64,000 bases of DNA from an uncultured Prevotellaceae bacterium (GTDB taxonomy: Bacteria; Bacteroidota; Bacteroidia; Bacteroidales; Bacteroidaceae). Location: the NCBI GenBank assembly GCA_900314715.1, contig OMWI01000006.1, forward strand, positions 1 to 64,000. Reading direction: 5' to 3'. Position numbers and translations under genes: made by a program. Below, piece by piece: positions 8,658-17,184 of this stretch. The stretch's first letter is position 1. Every line of letters begins with the position of its first letter. The notes below the pieces were generated by a model, which saw only the letters and a program-made list of their open reading frames with translations, ran no database searches and was not told the DNA's origin.

Positions 8658-8909
8658 CAAGCAGTTAGTAACAATGCAACCTACAAAACATTTCAATTAA
8701 TAGGATATCGACATCACAAACACAATACGATGAGTGGATTGGCAGGGGATTTATTTTTACTTCATTTATTCCCCAAACCATTCCACTTGTTTTTTATCCC
8801 TCAATCATATTTCCACTAAAACAAGACTATCATACGTAGTTTCATAATTCCTTATGCAAAGGTCTATAATAATCTGTTTATTGTGAATGGTTATTATATA
8901 CTTTGTATA

Positions 8910-8998
8910 ATGCGTGTATACACCGTGTATTTCATACATATACACCGTGTATTCAGCCCATATACACAGTGTATATGTGTCAAATACAAAACGCATAC
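8910..8998. repeat. iterated TATACACcGTGTATA palindromes
   Basis: Three or four near-palindromic units (TACACCGTGTAT, TACACAGTGTATA) spaced about 20 nt. The same family occurs at 42.36-42.46 kb. Confidence 0.7.
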
Positions 8999-9121
8999 AC
9001 TATATTATTACTTGATTTTGCGTCAATTTAGGTGGTTATTTCTCATAATCTGATGGAACTTGAGTAATAGAATTTATTGAAGATTTTTCGCTGATTTTTG
9101 TTGATTGAAGAAATGTTTTAT

Positions 9122-9129
9122 TATCTTTG
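9122..9129 (+). promoter_or_regulatory. -7 box for the broken propeller regulator
   Basis: TATCTTTG. It lies inside the longest open frame starting at 9098, which shows that the true start must be downstream (TTG 9152 or ATG 9194). Confidence 0.6.
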
Positions 9130-9151
9130 CAAAATAAACCATAACTCGAAT

Positions 9152-10936
9152 TTGACGAAAGAAACCACGCTTTTAAGAAATGCTTTCATACTGATGATGG
9201 CATTCGTATACTCGCTTGGCGGCAAGTCGCAAGGACAGTTTGTTGAGCGCTTCAACGTGTTGTATCTTGACTTGATGCATGGGCTTCCCAGTAATTTTGT
9301 CGATGACATCAAAGCGGATTCGGATGGCTTTGTGTGGATTGCCACGTATGGAGGAGGACTTGTCAGGTATGATGGGTATTCCATTCTTAACTTTGGCGTG
9401 GGTAGTAGTTCGAGGAGCAAGCTCAAAAGCAATTCTTGTAGGAACTTGTGTGAGGATTCCTTTCATCGTTTGTGGATTTCGTTTGACGAATATACCGAAG
9501 TGCTCGACTTGAAGATGCTACGTCCCGTGATTCCCCATGACAAGCGAAAAAGATTGGAGGGCATATTGAAAGAGCGTTCCCTGCATGTCTGTTGCGACGC
9601 GAAAGGCAAGATATGGATTGCCACCATGCAGAACATCTATTGCGTGAGTTTCCTTCCCGATGGCGACATTGATCAGATATTGCGTTATCCTTATCGCGTG
9701 AACACCCCCGACGTGTTTATCAACGACCTTGACAGAAACGGGAGCGTGTGGGTAGCCTTCGGCGGAACGTTGAGGCGATTGTCGGTGAACAACGAACAAA
9801 TCGTGAACTCCGCTATTTCATCCGCCTTGCCAACGTTGCCCGTCGCCTTTATCTCCGACGTGGTTAAGTATCGTGATAAGTATTGGATAGCCACCAACAA
9901 CGGTCTCTATGCCTACGACACTTACACGAATGAGCTAACGACGTACAGGCACGACTATTCGCCCCTGTCGTTGTCGCACGACCATGTTTCAAGTCTTGCC
10001 GTTACGCCCGACAATCAACTCATCATCGGTACGTTGGGAGGAATAGACGTGCCGAACATGGAAATGAATCGCTTTGAGCATATCGACGTGGGAAATGACA
10101 TGACGCTTTCAAACAACTTTGTGAACTGTTTGAGCTACATCTACGGACAGCTATGGGTGGGAACGGAAGGAGGAGGCGTGATACACTTCGTGCCCCGACA
10201 GTTGCAAATACAAAACTACGTTCATACGAACGAACCGACTTCATTGTCGCCATTTGCCGTGAATGCCATGTATATGCAAGACAACGGTACGTTGTGGGTG
10301 GGCACCGTGGAAGGAGGATTGAACAGGAAGATACAAGGCGAGACTGGATTCACACATTATACCACGCACAATACACGCCTATCTCACAATAGCGTGTCTG
10401 CCATTGCTGCCGACAACCGACAACGACTATGGGTAGGAACGTGGGCAGGAGGAATCAACGTGTGTTCGTTGTCGTCGCCATCCGATATCCAACCGCTACC
10501 GATAGACGCTTCCTATCAACCATTGCTCAACTTCATCGGCGCGTTGCAATATGATGCCATTAACGACGGAATATGGATAAGAAGCAATGACGGCATTTAT
10601 TTCTACGACATCAAGACGGGGAAGATAAGAGACCCCTTCGTTGGCAATCGTAATTTCAGAGGATGTATCGGGAGCATCATCCTACCCGAAGGCAAATTGT
10701 GGATGGGATGTTTGGAAGGAGCGGTAGTGGTGAATTTGAAGAAGCGAACTACGGAAGGATTTGCCTATAAGCATTTGAAGTATCAATTAGACGAGCCAAA
10801 GAGCGGAATCATCGATAAAATCGCCTGCTATTGCAACGAGAGGCAGACTGGGAGAGCAATCCTCGTCGTGCAACTATTGTCTTTGCTGGTTTCACGGCTG
10901 ACGGAAAGACTACCTACTGGGGTAAGAAATAAATGA
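9152..10936 (+). pseudogene. hybrid two-component system regulator, truncated after the propeller domain
   Basis: About 594 residues of a periplasmic sensor related to Bacteroidales hybrid two-component regulators that detect glycans. A hydrophobic N-terminal signal (NAFILMMAFVYSLGG) is followed by about eight Reg_prop blades, for example FVWIATYGGGLVRYDG, LWVGTEGGGVIHF, LWVGTVEGGLNR and LWVGTWAGGINV. Full-length members run on through a second propeller half, a Y_Y_Y domain, a membrane helix, kinase, receiver and AraC domains, about 1,300 residues in all. Here homology stops near 10,830 and about 30 unrelated residues follow. With no kinase or DNA-binding part it cannot signal alone. Start TTG 9152 is inferred from the promoter; ATG 9194 is possible. 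Confidence 0.75.
10836..10932 (+). pseudogene. 3' tail of an unidentified gene, fused to the regulator remnant
   Basis: In a frame different from the regulator, about 30 codons read like a genuine protein end: READWESNPRRATIVF then AGFTADGKTTYWGKK and a stop at 10930-10932. The frame is closed upstream by a TAA just before 10,825. The simplest reading is that a deletion joined the 5' part of the regulator to the 3' end of another gene. The family was not recognised. Confidence 0.45.
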
Positions 10937-10977
10937 TAAAAAAGATGGAAATCCTTGGTTTCGAATCATTTTTGATG

Positions 10978-10985
10978 TATATTTG
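10978..10985 (+). promoter_or_regulatory. -7 box for the secreted nuclease/phosphatase-fold gene
   Basis: TATATTTG, 31 nt before the ATG at 11017. Confidence 0.55.
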
Positions 10986-11016
10986 TGCCGACAATCACCA
11001 TTAAACCAAAAAGAAG

Positions 11017-11868
11017 ATGAAAAGATTATTGTTGGTAGCCATACTGATGGTATATGCCGTGGTAGTGAGTGCACAAGATTTGTATGTGGGCACATATAAT
11101 ATAAGGTATAAGAACAAGGATGATTCCATCAAAGGTAACGTGTGGACGAAGCGTTGCCAAGTGATGTGTGACCAAATCAACTTTGAGTCGCCCGATGTTC
11201 TCGGTATGCAAGAGGTGTTGGTAGGACAATTACATGATTTCCAACGACTTCTCGACAACTATTCCTATATTGGGGTGGGGCGCGATGATGGTAAGGAAGC
11301 AGGTGAGTATGCTGCCATTTTCTATAAGAATGACCGTGTGAAGCTATTGGATAGTGGCAATTTCTGGCTCAATGAAACACCCGATGTTCCTAAGTTGGGA
11401 TGGGATGCGGCTTGCATTCGCATTTGTACGTGGGGAAAGTTCAAGGACTTGCGCACAAAGAAAAAGTTTTATTTTTTCAATCTACACATGGATCATGTGG
11501 GTGTAGTGGCAAGGAGAGAAGCTGCCAAGTTGGTGGTGTCGCGCATCAAGGAGATGGCACAAGATGCTCCTGTAGTGCTGACGGGCGACTTCAACGTGGA
11601 TCAAACAGATGAAATCTATGGTATTTTCACCCATTCTGGCATCTTGAAAGATTCATACGAAAAAGCTCGCATTCGTTTTGCGGAGAATGGTACATTCAAT
11701 AGTTTTAAGGTGGAAACGAAGACAGATAGTAGGATTGACCACGTCTTCGTTTCTCCTTCATTCAAGGTTGAGGCATACGGCTTGCGCACGGATAGTTATT
11801 GGGCAAAAGGAAGACGTAATCTATCCGATCATTATCCCGTATTCGTTAAATTAAGAGGTGGAAAGTGA
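11017..11868 (+). CDS. secreted endonuclease/exonuclease/phosphatase family protein
   Basis: A 283-residue protein with a cleavable signal peptide (MKRLLLVAILMVYAVVVSAQ), so periplasmic or secreted. The DNase I-like fold motifs appear in order: TYNIR, DVLGMQEVL (metal-binding Glu), NLHMDHVG (catalytic His), LTGDFNVDQ, DHVFVS and the terminal SDHYPV. Members hydrolyse phosphodiesters in nucleic acids, phosphoinositides or other substrates; the exact substrate cannot be read here. Such secreted forms are common in Bacteroidales. Complete and of usual length. Confidence 0.88.
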   Translation: MKRLLLVAILMVYAVVVSAQDLYVGTYNIRYKNKDDSIKGNVWTKRCQVMCDQINFESPDVLGMQEVLVGQLHDFQRLLDNYSYIGVGRDDGKEAGEYAAIFYKNDRVKLLDSGNFWLNETPDVPKLGWDAACIRICTWGKFKDLRTKKKFYFFNLHMDHVGVVARREAAKLVVSRIKEMAQDAPVVLTGDFNVDQTDEIYGIFTHSGILKDSYEKARIRFAENGTFNSFKVETKTDSRIDHVFVSPSFKVEAYGLRTDSYWAKGRRNLSDHYPVFVKLRGGK

Positions 11869-11976
11869 GAGGTGAGTGGTGAGAGGTGAGTGGTGAGAGA
11901 TTACCTAAGGCTATAAATGGTCAATGGTCAATAACAAAAGCATATCTCTCACCTCTCACCCCTCACCTCTCTCCCC
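11868..11976. repeat. GTGAGAGGTGAG iterated inverted repeat
   Basis: GTGAGAGGTGAGTGGTGAG units on the left and TCTCACCTCTCACCCCTCAC units on the right form inverted arms around about 50 bp. A short related piece (CCTCTCACCTCTCACCTC) lies at 27,737-27,755 between the two MacB permease genes. Confidence 0.65.
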
Positions 11977-11994
11977 TAAAAAATGTTAACATCA

Positions 11995-12034
11995 TGCAGT
12001 CTTTTTCGATGTTTTAGGACTATAGAAATAGAGA
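11995..12034 (+). promoter_or_regulatory. 40-bp conserved element, copy 1 (candidate ECF promoter)
   Basis: TGCAGTCTTTT, an 11-nt spacer, GGACTATA, one base, then AAATAGAGA. The same blocks with identical spacing recur before the next gene. The 22-nt distance between the starts of the two blocks fits the -35/-10 geometry of an extracytoplasmic-function sigma promoter. The GGACTATA block ends only 11 nt before the first ATG, so the transcript would be almost leaderless, or translation starts at the ATG at 12048. Confidence 0.6.
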
Positions 12035-12035
12035 C

Positions 12036-13727
12036 ATGATGCTCACGATGAACTTAAGACTATTGATAGAACGTTGCAGACAAGGAGATGAGGAGGCTCT
12101 TGGCGAACTGTATGAGGCATATTCTCAGCAGATGAGGGGAATATGCCGACGATATTTCAGCGACGAACAAACAATAGACGATGTCCTTCATGATGCTTTC
12201 GTGATTATCTTTACTTCGTTAGATAGGTTGCGCGACATGCGACGTGCAGAACCGTGGATGAATGCTATTGTGCGAAACGTGGCTTCTAAATACAAAGACC
12301 ACTTGCGTGCTCATCCTACCATTTCCATTGAAGAAGCTAACGAGACGGAATTACCAATCGTCGAAGCGGAAGCTAACGATGGTGTTGGCATTCCACATGA
12401 TGACCTGATGCAATTGCTCAACATGTTGCCCGAAGGATATAGTAAGGTGTTGCGCCTTTCCATATTCGAGGGTTTGTCGCATAAGGAGATTGCCGCATTG
12501 ATGAACATTGAGCCACATTCATCTTCATCGCAATTGTCGCGAGCCAAAAGAATGTTGCGCAAGTTGGCTTTGCAATATTGGGCAATACTCCTGCTTCTGT
12601 TGGTTCCCATATTCTGGTTGGTGAACAAGAACAAAGAACATGGGGAAACAAGTCAACCTATCGTGAAAAGGCAACAAGATATAGTTCAAGAAGAAGAGAA
12701 AACTACTCCAACAAAGGTAAGGAAAACCACCTTACCGCACATTCCGATTGCCAAAAATGTCATTCGTCCGCTCATCATATCGACTACGGACACGATTACT
12801 CCCATAGACTCGCTTGCTCCTGTCGTGGCAAAAGAGGAGAAAGATACAACGGTGAATGTTCCAGACGAAAAACCTGTTCATCAACCAATCTATGACGTGG
12901 AAAACATATTAGCAGATAAATGGGAAAACAACAAGGAAGAACAACGAAAATGGTCGTTAGACTTGACTTATTCAGGTAATTACGATACGCAAAATAGGTA
13001 TAATCAATTGTATGCTTACCAATTGCCGCCGAGAAATCAACAAGATATGCCAGGGTCAGGTGCTCCCACTTATATCGAACCATCTTCCATCGACAATTGG
13101 AACGATTATTTGTTATACTTAGAGCGTCATCCTGATGCAGTCAATCAAAAAGTACGCGAAGTAATCAGCACCATTGCCCTCAACAATGCCAATCAGCCTG
13201 CCAATGAAAAGATTTTGCGTACGAGTCATCATTATATGCCTTTGACGTGGTCATTGTCATTGACTTACAAGTTGAATCATCATTGGGGCTTTGAGACGGG
13301 ATTGAAATATAGCAAGTTGACATCTGAATTCGAGAAGGGAGCGGATGGTAATACCATAAACGAACGACAGGTTATCCATTATCTCGGAATACCTTTGAAA
13401 GGTGTTTATCATTTGTATGACAACAACAGGTGGAGTATTTACGGTGCTGTGGGATTCACCATAGAGAAACCTGTCTATTCGCCTTTATATACTGATTATT
13501 ACGTGAGGGGTAGGTTAGAGTTGAACGACAAGACTACTATCCATGCTCCGTGGCAATTGTCAACGAGTTTCGGAGTGGGATTACAATATCATATCACACC
13601 GTATATCGGTTTCTTTGCAGAGCCAAGTATGCAATATTACATTCCGATGAAGACAAACATAGAGACCTATCATACGGAGCATCCGTTCTCGTTCACCTTA
13701 CCGTTAGGTATAAGATTTACGTGGTAG
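12036..13727 (+). CDS. ECF sigma factor fused to a transmembrane anchor and outer-membrane beta-barrel domain
   Basis: One 563-residue frame contains three parts. Residues about 20-90 are sigma region 2 (ELYEAYSQQMRGICRRYF, DDVLHDAFVIIF); about 123-176 are region 4 with the helix-turn-helix EGLSHKEIAALMNIEPHSS. A basic stretch KRMLRK then leads into a single membrane helix, YWAILLLLLVPIFWLV (181-196), oriented N-in. After a roughly 110-residue Pro/Thr-rich linker, residues about 310-563 have alternating beta-strands and end in a terminal aromatic (GIRFTW), as outer-membrane barrels do. Normally sigma factor and membrane-barrel partner are separate proteins. Inferred role: a tethered sigma that senses envelope state and is freed by proteolysis. 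It is paired with the lipoprotein gene downstream. Confidence 0.85.
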   Translation: MMLTMNLRLLIERCRQGDEEALGELYEAYSQQMRGICRRYFSDEQTIDDVLHDAFVIIFTSLDRLRDMRRAEPWMNAIVRNVASKYKDHLRAHPTISIEEANETELPIVEAEANDGVGIPHDDLMQLLNMLPEGYSKVLRLSIFEGLSHKEIAALMNIEPHSSSSQLSRAKRMLRKLALQYWAILLLLLVPIFWLVNKNKEHGETSQPIVKRQQDIVQEEEKTTPTKVRKTTLPHIPIAKNVIRPLIISTTDTITPIDSLAPVVAKEEKDTTVNVPDEKPVHQPIYDVENILADKWENNKEEQRKWSLDLTYSGNYDTQNRYNQLYAYQLPPRNQQDMPGSGAPTYIEPSSIDNWNDYLLYLERHPDAVNQKVREVISTIALNNANQPANEKILRTSHHYMPLTWSLSLTYKLNHHWGFETGLKYSKLTSEFEKGADGNTINERQVIHYLGIPLKGVYHLYDNNRWSIYGAVGFTIEKPVYSPLYTDYYVRGRLELNDKTTIHAPWQLSTSFGVGLQYHITPYIGFFAEPSMQYYIPMKTNIETYHTEHPFSFTLPLGIRFTW

Positions 13728-13730
13728 TCG

Positions 13731-13770
13731 TGCAGTCTTTTGGGAGTTTGACGGACTATATAAATAGAGA
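13731..13770 (+). promoter_or_regulatory. 40-bp conserved element, copy 2 (candidate ECF promoter)
   Basis: TGCAGTCTTTT, 11-nt spacer, GGACTATA, one base, AAATAGAGA: the same blocks and spacing as at 11,995. It begins 3 nt after the stop of the sigma-barrel gene and ends 11 nt before the lipoprotein ATG. Confidence 0.6.
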
Positions 13771-13781
13771 AGGTAATTAAA

Positions 13782-14333
13782 ATGCCGAAGAAAATGAAAC
13801 ATAACAAATCTTTCGCTTGGATGATGGCGATAGCCATAGCCAGCACAATGATGACTGCTTGTAGTCTTGACGGTTACGAACCAGAGAAACCCTTTACTAT
13901 TTGTCCTCCACCTAAAACGATGCTCTTTGCGTGTAGTTTTACGCAGCCAGAAATACATGCTGGTGTGGATGTGCTTTTCAATGAAGACGATATCGAATGG
14001 TTTAATGTGACAACGCGTGAAATCAAGTTCCGTGAAATGGAAGAACCGCTCTATAAGCGTTTGGAACCATTACACGAAATCTATTTTTATTTAGGTACCA
14101 ATGAACTGTTTGTGGTAAGTAGTTTCGTCACCGATTGGGATAGTAGGGTGTTCACAAACCTCGTCTTGCATTATGATGTGATTTCTGACCCCAATCAGGG
14201 CCACTATTATTTACAAGACAGTTATCCAGAGTTCATCAACACAGAAGAAGTGCAAGCAAACCGTGAGAAGAATGCCAAACAATGGGAAGTGTTTATCCGT
14301 TATTTGGATGAAAAGGGTAAATTGAGGAGGTAA
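13782..14333 (+). CDS. putative lipoprotein, partner of the sigma-barrel protein
   Basis: A 183-residue protein with a lipoprotein signal: basic start MPKKMKHNK, hydrophobic core, then MMTAC with Cys at residue 27 as the acylation site. A start at the second Met (13794) is equally plausible. The mature part is acidic with regularly spaced aromatic residues, suggesting a beta-rich fold; no family was recognised. It has its own copy of the 40-bp element and a terminator downstream, so it is probably expressed both with and independently of the sigma-barrel gene. An envelope ligand or co-sensor role is a guess from context. Confidence 0.75.
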   Translation: MPKKMKHNKSFAWMMAIAIASTMMTACSLDGYEPEKPFTICPPPKTMLFACSFTQPEIHAGVDVLFNEDDIEWFNVTTREIKFREMEEPLYKRLEPLHEIYFYLGTNELFVVSSFVTDWDSRVFTNLVLHYDVISDPNQGHYYLQDSYPEFINTEEVQANREKNAKQWEVFIRYLDEKGKLRR

Positions 14334-14355
14334 TCAAGCTCAAGAGAAATAACAT

Positions 14356-14394
14356 AGGCGTTTGTGATTTTCCAATCTACAAATGCCTTTTTCT
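14356..14394 (+). terminator. intrinsic terminator after the lipoprotein gene
   Basis: AGGCGTTTGTGATT and AATCTACAAATGCCT pair with a short loop and are followed by TTTTTCTTG. Confidence 0.75.
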
Positions 14395-14402
14395 TGTTTT
14401 TC

Positions 14403-14702
14403 GCCAAGACCTCCCGTCGTTTTCCTTAAATTCCTAATTATTAAGGAGTTGTGAAACGGAAAAGCTTGAAAGACCTCCCGTAAGACCTCCCGTAAGACCT
14501 CCCATAGACCTCATGTTTTTTTTAATTCACAATTCACAATTATCAATTCACAATTGAGAAAATTGAAGGTAATCTCTCAGCACTAAACATTACTCAGAGT
14601 GTGAGGTCTTAGGTGAGGTCTATGGGAGGTCTTACGGGAGGTCTTGAAAAATCTAACTCGTTGATAATAATGTATTTAGCTATAAATAGGGGAGGTCTTG
14701 GC
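14403..14702. repeat. 300-bp palindromic element, copy A
   Basis: Ends are GCCAAGACCTCCC and its inverse GGGGAGGTCTTGGC. Inside, iterated AAGACCTCCCGT units on the left face TACGGGAGGTCTT units on the right; 14482-14513 and 14614-14645 are perfectly complementary over 32 nt, enclosing a 100-nt centre. A second copy lies at 58,359-58,660, with matching flanks but an inverted centre. Homology continues past the right end (ATTAGGCTATTT, ACTAAACA near 14,755-14,780). It sits between convergent genes. Confidence 0.85.
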
Positions 14703-14892
14703 AAAAAGATTGATAATTGAAGATTGAAGATTGAAAAATAACAATTTACAATTAGGCTATTTACTCACTAAACACTCAACACAAAGCATAGGTTTAGACG
14801 ATGTAAACGATAGCTTTGTATGCTGTAAACCATACGTTTGTAACGCACAAATCAATAGTCTGTAGCATATAATCATCCTTTTATTGAGTGTA
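14703..14892. other. rest of the spacer between copy A and metG
   Basis: AT-rich with degenerate units such as GTAAACGAT, GTAAACCATACG and GTTTGTAACG (about 14,800-14,850). No coding sequence is seen. Confidence 0.5.
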
Positions 14893-14932
14893 TAAAAAAA
14901 GGATTATGAGTATCTAACAACCCATAATCCTT
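14893..14932 (-). terminator. intrinsic terminator of metG
   Basis: On the minus strand AAGGATTATG and CATAATCCTT form a stem followed by seven T. Confidence 0.8.
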
Positions 14933-14958
14933 CTCTATATATGATGCTTGTTATTTCT

Positions 14959-17022
14959 TTAGCAAACTTGGCTACCTGGCTTTACCTCTTTCAAAGTGGT
15001 CGTAACGCTCAATGAACCGTCAAAGTTTTCTGCTGAGAGAATCATGCCTTGACTCTCAATGCCCATGAGCATGCGCGGAGCAAGGTTGGCAATGAAAAGC
15101 ACGTCCTTGCCAATCAGTTCCTCTGGTTCATAGAATGCGGCAATACCACTCACGATAGTGCGGTCGGTACCAGAACCATCATCGAGGGTGAACTTGAGCA
15201 ATTTCTTTGCCTTCTTTACCTTCTCGCAATTCTTGATATGACCAACGCGAATGTCTAATTTCTCGAAGTCGCTGAAGTCGATGGTCTCTTTGATAGGTTG
15301 AGCCACGTATGCGGCAGCTTCATTGGCCTTCTTCGTGTCGGCGAGTTTCTGTAATTGTGCCTCGATAACACTATCTTCAATCTTCTCAAAAAGCAACTCT
15401 GGTTCTGCCAATTGATGTCCTGGCTTCAGCAAATCAGTTTGTCCGAGTTGATCCCATTCAAAGGATTCCATATTGATAAGACCACGAAGTTTCTTGGAAG
15501 AGAAAGGAAGGAACGGTTCGAAGGCAATAGCAAGGTTGGCAACCAATTGCAGAGAGATATACAGAATGGTCTCTACGCGCTTGGGATCGGTCTTCCAAAC
15601 CTTCCAAGGTTCACATTCGGTGATATATCGATTGCCAATACGTGCAAGGTTCATGGCGGCAAATTGCGCCTCACGGAACTTGTATTGTTCAAGCAATTGT
15701 TCTACTTCTTCCTTGACATTCTTAAACTCCTCGATAGCTTTACTATCAACTTCCATCAGTTCTCCACAAGCAGGCACAACGCCATTCCAATATTTCTTGG
15801 TGAGTTGAAGTGCACGGTTCACGAAGTTTCCATACACAGCCACCAACTCATTATTGTTGCGGTCTTGGAAATCGCGCCAAGTGAAATTGTTGTCTTTCGT
15901 CTCTGGTGCATTAGCCGTCAGCACGTAGCGAAGCACGTCTTGTTTGCCAGGCATTTCCTCCAAGTACTCATGAAGCCATACTGCCCAGTTGCGAGAGGTA
16001 GAAATCTTGTCGTTCTCTAAGTTTAAGAACTCGTTGGCGGGTACGTTTTCCGGCATAATATAGCCTCCATGTGCTTTCATCATCACGGGGAAGATGATGC
16101 AATGGAACACGATATTGTCTTTACCGATGAAGTGAACCAATTTCGTATCCTCGTCTTTCCACCATTTTTCCCAATTTCCCCAACGCTCGGGTTGATTGTC
16201 GCATAATTCCTTGGTATTTGAAATGTATCCGATAGGGGCATCAAACCAAACGTAAAGCACTTTTCCGTCAGCTCCTTCTACGGGTACTGGGATTCCCCAA
16301 TCAAGGTCGCGCGTCATCGCACGTGGTTGTAAATCCATGTCTAACCAACTTTTGCATTGGCCATATACATTGCTGCGCCATTCCTTGTGACCTTCCAAAA
16401 TCCATTCTTTCAACCAATCCTGATACTCATTCAAAGGAAGATACCAGTTTTTGGTCTCTTTCAATACGGGTTCAGAACCGCTGATGGTACTCTTGGGATT
16501 AATCAGTTCGGTAGGAGATAAGTCGCGACCGCATTTCTCACATTGATCACCGTATGCACCTTCGTTGTGGCAATGCGGACATTCACCTGTGATATAGCGG
16601 TCAGCAAGGAATTGATGCGCTTCTTCATCATAATATTGCTTAGTGGTTTCCTCCACCAATTTGCCATCATCGTATAACTTTCTGAAGAAATCACTTGCCA
16701 ATTTGTGGTGTATTTTCGACGTGGTACGGCTATAGATATCGAACGAAATTCCGAAGTCCTCGAATGATTTCTTAATCATTGCGTGGTAGCGGTCAACAAC
16801 ATCTTGCGGAGTAATGCCTTCCTTGCGAGCGCGAATGGTAATAGGTACGCCGTGCTCATCAGAACCACCGATGAAAATAACGTCTTGTTTCTTTAAACGA
16901 AGATAACGAACATAGATGTCGGCAGGTACATATACACCTGCCAAGTGACCGATGTGAACACCTCCGTTAGCGTATGGAAGGGCGGCGGTCACCGTCGTGC
17001 GCTTGTATTTTTTCTGTTCCAT
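14959..17022 (-). CDS. metG: methionyl-tRNA synthetase
   Basis: Charges tRNA-Met. The 687-residue form is the long dimeric type. ANGGVHIGH carries the HIGH motif (residues 16-24), CPHCHNEG and CEKCG are the zinc knuckle (about 145-163), and DKISTS is the KMSKS-equivalent. The C-terminal OB-fold tRNA-binding domain ([14 protein letters not shown] to the end) is present. The start MEQKKYKR is chosen because a -7 box lies just upstream at 17,047; a longer frame would include that promoter. Confidence 0.97.
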   Translation of the reverse strand: MEQKKYKRTTVTAALPYANGGVHIGHLAGVYVPADIYVRYLRLKKQDVIFIGGSDEHGVPITIRARKEGITPQDVVDRYHAMIKKSFEDFGISFDIYSRTTSKIHHKLASDFFRKLYDDGKLVEETTKQYYDEEAHQFLADRYITGECPHCHNEGAYGDQCEKCGRDLSPTELINPKSTISGSEPVLKETKNWYLPLNEYQDWLKEWILEGHKEWRSNVYGQCKSWLDMDLQPRAMTRDLDWGIPVPVEGADGKVLYVWFDAPIGYISNTKELCDNQPERWGNWEKWWKDEDTKLVHFIGKDNIVFHCIIFPVMMKAHGGYIMPENVPANEFLNLENDKISTSRNWAVWLHEYLEEMPGKQDVLRYVLTANAPETKDNNFTWRDFQDRNNNELVAVYGNFVNRALQLTKKYWNGVVPACGELMEVDSKAIEEFKNVKEEVEQLLEQYKFREAQFAAMNLARIGNRYITECEPWKVWKTDPKRVETILYISLQLVANLAIAFEPFLPFSSKKLRGLINMESFEWDQLGQTDLLKPGHQLAEPELLFEKIEDSVIEAQLQKLADTKKANEAAAYVAQPIKETIDFSDFEKLDIRVGHIKNCEKVKKAKKLLKFTLDDGSGTDRTIVSGIAAFYEPEELIGKDVLFIANLAPRMLMGIESQGMILSAENFDGSLSVTTTLKEVKPGSQVC

Positions 17023-17046
17023 GAAACTATAATTATTATTTGACCG

Positions 17047-17054
17047 CAAAATTA
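17047..17054 (-). promoter_or_regulatory. -7 box for metG
   Basis: Minus-strand TAATTTTG, 24 nt upstream of the metG ATG. Confidence 0.65.
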
Positions 17055-17112
17055 CGAAAAAAATAAAGACATACCAAAGTTTTTTCACATAACTTGCAAG
17101 CGGTTTGTCACT

Positions 17113-17150
17113 AAAAAAAAGTTCCGCTCGTTACCAAAACGAGACGGAAC
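17113..17150 (-). terminator. terminator of the M23/LysM gene
   Basis: Minus-strand GTTCCGTCTCGTT and AACGAGCGGAAC form a hairpin, followed by eight T. Confidence 0.75.
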
Positions 17151-17184
17151 CCAGAAATAATGTATGATGAATAAATAGTGGTTT

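Larger units (their letters stand above)
8478..9038. other. accessory intergenic region bounded by CCACCTAAATT inverted repeats
   Basis: CCACCTAAATT near 8478 recurs inverted as AATTTAGGTGG near 9026. Between them are an AT-rich stretch, an orphan promoter at 8650, a possible 29-codon frame (ATG at 8730) and the GTGTATAC repeats. No convincing protein is present. It could be a remnant of an inserted element or of a gene removed by the deletion that damaged the adjacent regulator. Confidence 0.35.

Noticed and set aside
11017-11868. Toxin (CDT-like nuclease)
   Set aside because: The DNase I-like fold is shared by many secreted phosphodiesterases, and no CDT A/C-type partners are adjacent.
12036-13727. 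Sigma-barrel fusion as a frameshift artefact
   Set aside because: The frame is continuous, the membrane helix has correctly placed basic residues, and both halves keep full motifs; an assembly error remains possible but is not indicated.
14403-14702. CRISPR array (repeated AAGACCTCCCGT units)
   Set aside because: Units are 12 nt, contiguous and inverted in the right half; there are no spacers and no cas genes.
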